Source: CAZEIW01 sp964512305 (GTDB lineage: Bacteria > Pseudomonadota > Gammaproteobacteria > Burkholderiales > Burkholderiaceae_F). Taken from it: 9,199 nt of DNA. The position numbers and the translations under genes were made by a program. The number at the start of each line of letters is the position of its first letter. The stretch's first letter is position 1. The notes beneath the pieces are model-generated. The model searched no databases. It was not told the origin of the DNA and was given only the letters and a program-made list of their open reading frames with translations. The DNA is taken from contig CAZEIW010000051.1 of NCBI GenBank assembly GCA_964512305.1, positions 1 to 9,199 on the forward strand. Direction: 5' to 3'. Positions 6,761 through 9,199 of this stretch are shown piece by piece.

Positions 6761-6944
6761 GGACGGACTCCTCGCGCCGCGCCACGAGCGCATCGGAATT
6801 CGAGCGATCGTCGGGCTTGCCATGGGTCGGCCGGCGATGCGAATTCTTACACGCGCGCCAGGATCGAGAGAGAGGGCAGGCGACGGGTTAACCCATGGCG
6901 CAGACAGGGCGACCCGCCCTGGCAGCGACCCTCCGCGCTGACGC
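6761..6944. other. Gap between AHSA1 gene and msrA: hairpin, palindrome, msrA ribosome site
   Basis: No gene is visible in this 184-bp gap. Just downstream of the AHSA1 stop, 6905-6921 forms a perfect hairpin (CAGGCG-type stem of 7 bp, loop ACC). It could end that transcript, but no T-run follows on the minus strand. Next is a 10-bp perfect palindrome, GGGTTAACCC, at 6885-6894. The GAGGAG ribosome site of msrA is at 6768-6773. I found no convincing sigma-70 or ECF-type promoter for msrA, although one is expected here if the hairpin terminates the upstream operon. Confidence 0.35.
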
Positions 6945-7397
6945 TCAGTGCTTCGGGGAGCTCTCGAGGGCCGCCTGACCCGTCTCCAGCAGCGACTTGA
7001 GATTGGAGATGATGCGGGGCCAACCCCCGGAGACGGCCTGGATGAACAAGGAGCCGTCGCGCGGCATCTCGTGCGTGATCGTGAGCCTGATGGCGCCTTC
7101 GGCCGGTTCGACCAGCATCGTGCAGGTCGATTCGCCCTCGGCCTTCATCTCCGGTTTCCACTCGTTGCGCCAGCGCAGCACGAGGCGGCGGGGCGGCTCC
7201 GCCTCGGCGACCACGCCCAGGTCTGCGACGCGCCCGTCGGGAAAGAGCATGCGCCACGGCGACCCAGCCTTCCAGTCGGTCTCGATGTGCATGCCGAACC
7301 AGTACTGCTTCGTGAACTCCGGCGTGGTCAACGCTTCCCACAGCCGTTCGGCGGAGGTCCTGATGTAGATGGTGTAGACGAAAGTCGACTTAGCCAT
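6945..7397 (-). CDS. AHSA1/SRPBCC (START-like) domain protein
   Basis: This 150-aa protein is a single SRPBCC domain of the AHSA1 (Aha1 C-terminal homology) type, a helix-grip fold with a hydrophobic ligand cavity. Family marks are the early IRTSAERLWEALTTPEFTKQYW stretch (12-33), DWKAGSPW (41-48) and the C-terminal amphipathic helix GGWPRIISNLKSLLETG (124-140). No catalytic residues or ligand are known for this bacterial subgroup. The ATG at 7397 has a good AAGGA site at 7405-7409 with a 7-nt spacer, and it overlaps the ArsR-family gene by eight bases (ATGGCTAA). The AHSA1-ArsR gene pair is a recurrent bacterial arrangement, in which the repressor is thought to control its partner. Confidence 0.95.
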   Translation of the reverse strand: MAKSTFVYTIYIRTSAERLWEALTTPEFTKQYWFGMHIETDWKAGSPWRMLFPDGRVADLGVVAEAEPPRRLVLRWRNEWKPEMKAEGESTCTMLVEPAEGAIRLTITHEMPRDGSLFIQAVSGGWPRIISNLKSLLETGQAALESSPKH

Positions 7398-7716
7398 TGT
7401 CGTTTCCTTCGAGGCGGCGTTTGAGTGCCTGAAGCGCGTTCAGGCGCGGAATCTCGAACTTGCGGATCCAGCGTTCGTAGATCTGCTGCAGCGGCACGGC
7501 GTTGAGGAAGTGCAGCTTCTCGCGGCCGCGCCAGGAGGTGGTCACCAGTCCGGCGTCCTCGAGCAGCTGCAGGTGCTGGGTCACCGCCTGTCTCGTCATC
7601 TCCATGCGCCCGCACAACTGAGTCAGCGTCTGCCCGTCGTGTTCATGGAGACGATCCAACAGCGTCCGCCGGGTGCGGTCGGCCAGCGCTTTGAAGACGG
7701 GTTCCTGATCCTTCAT
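7390..7716 (-). CDS. ArsR-family winged-helix transcriptional repressor
   Basis: The 108-aa product is a small winged-helix DNA-binding protein. FKALADRTRRTLLDRL (8-23) is the typical first helix, the helix-turn-helix spans about 30-57 with recognition-helix sequence TRQAVTQHLQLLEDAGLV, and the wing covers about 58-71 (TTSWRGREKLHFL). The only cysteine is Cys35, so there is no ArsR CxC metal site; it probably belongs to the branch paired with AHSA1 proteins and senses no obvious metal. The ATG at 7716 is chosen over a TTG at 7740 because MKDQEPVFKALAD fits the family start and because the TTG lies upstream of the predicted -10 (7730-7735), outside the likely transcript. Its stop overlaps the AHSA1 start (aATGGCTAA), so the two are translationally coupled. 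Confidence 0.95.
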   Translation of the reverse strand: MKDQEPVFKALADRTRRTLLDRLHEHDGQTLTQLCGRMEMTRQAVTQHLQLLEDAGLVTTSWRGREKLHFLNAVPLQQIYERWIRKFEIPRLNALQALKRRLEGNDNG

Positions 7717-7729
7717 CGATCGTGGCGGG

Positions 7730-7759
7730 ATAATAGGCAAGAAAAAGCTTGCATGTCAA
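7730..7759 (-). promoter_or_regulatory. Sigma-70 promoter of the ArsR-AHSA1 operon with overlapping palindromes
   Basis: On the minus strand, TTGACA (7754-7759, perfect consensus) and TATTAT (7730-7735, one off consensus) are separated by 18 bp. Only 13 nt separate the -10 from the ATG at 7716, so the expected start of transcription near 7723 leaves a leader of about 6-8 nt with no Shine-Dalgarno. The spacer holds GCAAG-CTTTTT-CTTGC. A second inverted pair, GCTTG-ACATG-CAAGC, overlaps the -35. Repressor binding there would block RNA polymerase, so autoregulation by the ArsR-type product is a natural inference. Confidence 0.75.
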
Positions 7760-7768
7760 GCCGGCCGT

Positions 7769-7875
7769 CCCCTCTCCCGCTCCGAGCGGGAGAGGGGTAG
7801 GGGTGAGGGTAAGGAACGGAGCCACGTTGGCCGCCCTCACCCCCGGCCCCTCTCCCGCTAACCGCGGGAGAGGGG
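7769..7875. repeat. Inverted pair of CCCCTCTCCCGC hairpins (REP/BIME-like)
   Basis: Hairpin 1 (7769-7797) and hairpin 2 (7847-7875) are both 29 nt with the same 12-bp stem, CCCCTCTCCCGC with GCGGGAGAGGGG. Their loops differ: TCCGA, where one extra pair can form, and TAACC. Between them, GGGGTGAGGG (7800-7809) and CCCTCACCCC (7834-7843) are exact reverse complements, so the whole 107-bp unit can fold into a larger cruciform. CCCTCTCCC-type palindromes of this kind are scattered between genes in many proteobacteria. The unit begins 11 nt past the response-regulator stop and ends 9 bp from the ArsR promoter -35, so it may insulate the two operons. No T-run follows. Confidence 0.9.
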
Positions 7876-7886
7876 AGGGTCCTCGC

Positions 7887-8636
7887 TCACATCGCCTTGA
7901 ACCGGTGCGCGTACGGACGGCTGACGGCGATGCGGCGCGCGTGGCCGACCAGGTGCAGCACCGGCTGGCCGTGCAGGTCGCGGCTGACGCGCTCGATGGC
8001 GCCGACGCGCACGATCGCGTTGCGATGCACGCGCCAGAACTGCTCGGGGTCGAGCTGCGGCTCGAGCTCCTTCAACGCGGTGCGGATGACCCATTCGCCG
8101 CGCGGGTTGAGCACCAGCGTGACCTTGTCCGACGCCTGGAACAGGTCGACGTCGGTCACCGGCAGCAGCGTGATCTCGTCGCGCATCGACACCTGCAGCC
8201 AGTGCAGGTAGGACGGCCGCGGCCGCAGCTGCTGCAGCAGGTCGCGCAGCTCGCCCATCGCCCCGGGCGCCGGCTCCGCGCGCCGGCGCAAGCGGTCGAC
8301 CGTCTTGCGCAGGCGTTCGTCGCTGACCGGCTTTAGCAGGTAATCGACCGCGGAGCGTTCGAAGGCGTCGATCGCGTACTGGTCGTACGCGGTCACGAAT
8401 GCCACCTGGCACAGGTCCGCCACCTGCTCGGCCACTTCCAGTCCCGTCATCCCGGGCATCTGCACGTCGAGGAACGCGTATCCCGGGCGCAGGCGGCGGA
8501 TCATCTCGAGCGCCTGCTCGCCATTGGCGGCTTCGCCGACGATCTCGAGCTCGGGCCAGCACTCTTTCAGGCGCTTCTTCAGGTAGGCGACGAGCTGCGG
8601 CTCGTCGTCGGCGATCACGGCGGTCGGCTGGTTCAC
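7887..8636 (-). CDS. LytTR-family response regulator (AlgR/LytR-like)
   Basis: This is a 249-aa cytosolic two-domain regulator. The receiver domain (about 1-120) has the acidic pair Asp10-Asp11, phosphoacceptor Asp57 in FLDVQMPG, Thr82 in VTAYDQYAIDAF, and Lys102 in LLKPV, so it should be phosphorylatable. The C-terminal LytTR DNA-binding domain (about 140-249) shows SMRDEITLLPVTDVDLFQA, RTALKELEPQL, FWRVHRNAIV and a final SRPYAHRFK. LytTR proteins usually bind direct repeats upstream of virulence, exopolysaccharide or uptake genes; no target is evident here. The gene starts with GTG at 8636, overlapping the kinase stop as GTGA, so the pair is translationally coupled. In pseudomonads and many betaproteobacteria an AlgR-type gene precedes hemC; here it is followed by repeats and an ArsR operon instead. 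Confidence 0.97.
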   Translation of the reverse strand: MNQPTAVIADDEPQLVAYLKKRLKECWPELEIVGEAANGEQALEMIRRLRPGYAFLDVQMPGMTGLEVAEQVADLCQVAFVTAYDQYAIDAFERSAVDYLLKPVSDERLRKTVDRLRRRAEPAPGAMGELRDLLQQLRPRPSYLHWLQVSMRDEITLLPVTDVDLFQASDKVTLVLNPRGEWVIRTALKELEPQLDPEQFWRVHRNAIVRVGAIERVSRDLHGQPVLHLVGHARRIAVSRPYAHRFKAM

Positions 8637-9199
8637 GCCGGGGTCGATGCGCGCGGTTGCGCTGGAGCCGGCGCGGCGGCCGACTCGCCGGCGGACGCCC
8701 CGGCGTCGCCGCCAAGCGGCAGCCGCAGCCTCGCGATGACGCCTCGCGGGGCATTCGGATGCAGGCTCAACTCGGCGCGCGATCCGTATTTCGCGGCCAG
8801 CCGGTCGCGGATGTTCGCGAGCGCGACCCCGGGCGGGTGATCCGCGCGCAGCCCGCGCCCGCTGTCGGCGACCTCGATCGTGAGGAGATCCCCCTCGCGC
8901 GCGGCCCGCACCGCGATGTCGCCGCCCTCGACCTGAGGCTCGAGACCGTGCCGGATCGCGTTCTCGACCAGCGGCTGCAGCAGATAGGGGGGGATGGAGA
9001 CGGGCTCCAGTCCGGGCTCGATCGTCAGCGCGTAGCGCAGCCGCGGCCCCATCCGGTGCGACTGGATGTCGAGGTATGCACCGATGTCGGCGAACTCGTC
9101 GGCCAGCGCGATGCGGTCGGCGCGCGCGCGCTGCAGCGAGCGGCGCAGCAGCCGGGTCAGGTCCGTGAGCATCGTCTTGGCCGTCGCCGGCTCGTCGTC
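8633..9199 (-). CDS. LytS/AlgZ-type sensor histidine kinase, partial (N-terminus beyond right edge)
   Basis: Only the C-terminal 188 residues are in the window; the frame is open to the last base, so the ATG at 9172 is internal. The visible part begins in the helix after the phosphoacceptor His (EPATAKTMLTDLTRLLRRSL). It continues through DEFADIGAYLDIQSHRMGPRLRY, typical of the His_kinase (PF06580) family, into a GHKL ATPase domain. That domain has the N-box PYLLQPLVENAIRHGLEP (Asn80 of the fragment), the G1 box DSGRG (112-116) and a GVALANIRDRL helix. The last 24 residues form an Ala/Pro-rich tail. The PHFLFN His motif and any membrane sensor segments must lie off the edge. It is the cognate kinase of the overlapping LytTR regulator. 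Confidence 0.95.
   Translation of the reverse strand, partial: DDEPATAKTMLTDLTRLLRRSLQRARADRIALADEFADIGAYLDIQSHRMGPRLRYALTIEPGLEPVSIPPYLLQPLVENAIRHGLEPQVEGGDIAVRAAREGDLLTIEVADSGRGLRADHPPGVALANIRDRLAAKYGSRAELSLHPNAPRGVIARLRLPLGGDAGASAGESAAAPAPAQPRASTPA

Noticed and set aside
7749..8336. Plus-strand frame of 195 codons with PSPAPSGRGVGVRV-like start
   Set aside because: The start is translated CCCTCTCCC palindrome and the rest is antisense to the LytTR regulator; peptides of this kind are a known false annotation.

Overview
The window is a GC-rich chromosomal segment, by eye well above 60% G+C. It most likely comes from a betaproteobacterium (Burkholderiales or Rhodocyclales-like). That placement is inference from three things: the long PurB form next to a YibF-type glutathione transferase, moaC divergent from a BepA-type M48 protease, and the families of intergenic palindromes. 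Nothing in it looks like a phage, plasmid, CRISPR locus or defence island. The genes are housekeeping and stress-related, with two families of intergenic palindromic repeats between them.

Layout from left to right. Positions 1-103 hold a G-run and one arm of a dispersed hairpin repeat. moaC (104-589, minus) and a secreted BepA-like M48 metalloprotease (731-2272, plus) diverge from an intergenic region with an 18-bp imperfect palindrome. Between the protease and the convergent GST gene (2583-3209, minus) lies a repeat cluster of about 265 bp: a paired-hairpin element, then a tandem array of seven 19-20 bp units that grew out of its right edge. The GST gene diverges from purB (3393-4778, plus). 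purB converges on a 61-codon small gene (4811-4996, minus).

From there everything is on the minus strand. Read in the direction of transcription there are three groups. First is a LytS/AlgZ-like histidine kinase cut by the right edge, joined by a GTGA overlap to a LytTR response regulator. Second is an ArsR-family repressor overlapping an AHSA1/SRPBCC gene, driven by a near-consensus sigma-70 promoter that leaves almost no 5' leader. Third is a lipoprotein-type MsrA followed 52 nt later by a lipoprotein-type metallo-beta-lactamase-fold hydrolase of the AHL-lactonase-like branch. A pair of inverted 12-bp-stem hairpins separates the two-component genes from the ArsR promoter.

I did not find a clearly new biological system. 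The items most worth a second look are: the covarying hairpin repeat and the tandem array derived from it; the ArsR promoter, with overlapping palindromes and a leader of only a few nucleotides; an MsrA with a single catalytic cysteine and no resolving cysteine, paired with a second envelope lipoprotein enzyme; and the small conserved-looking protein next to purB.
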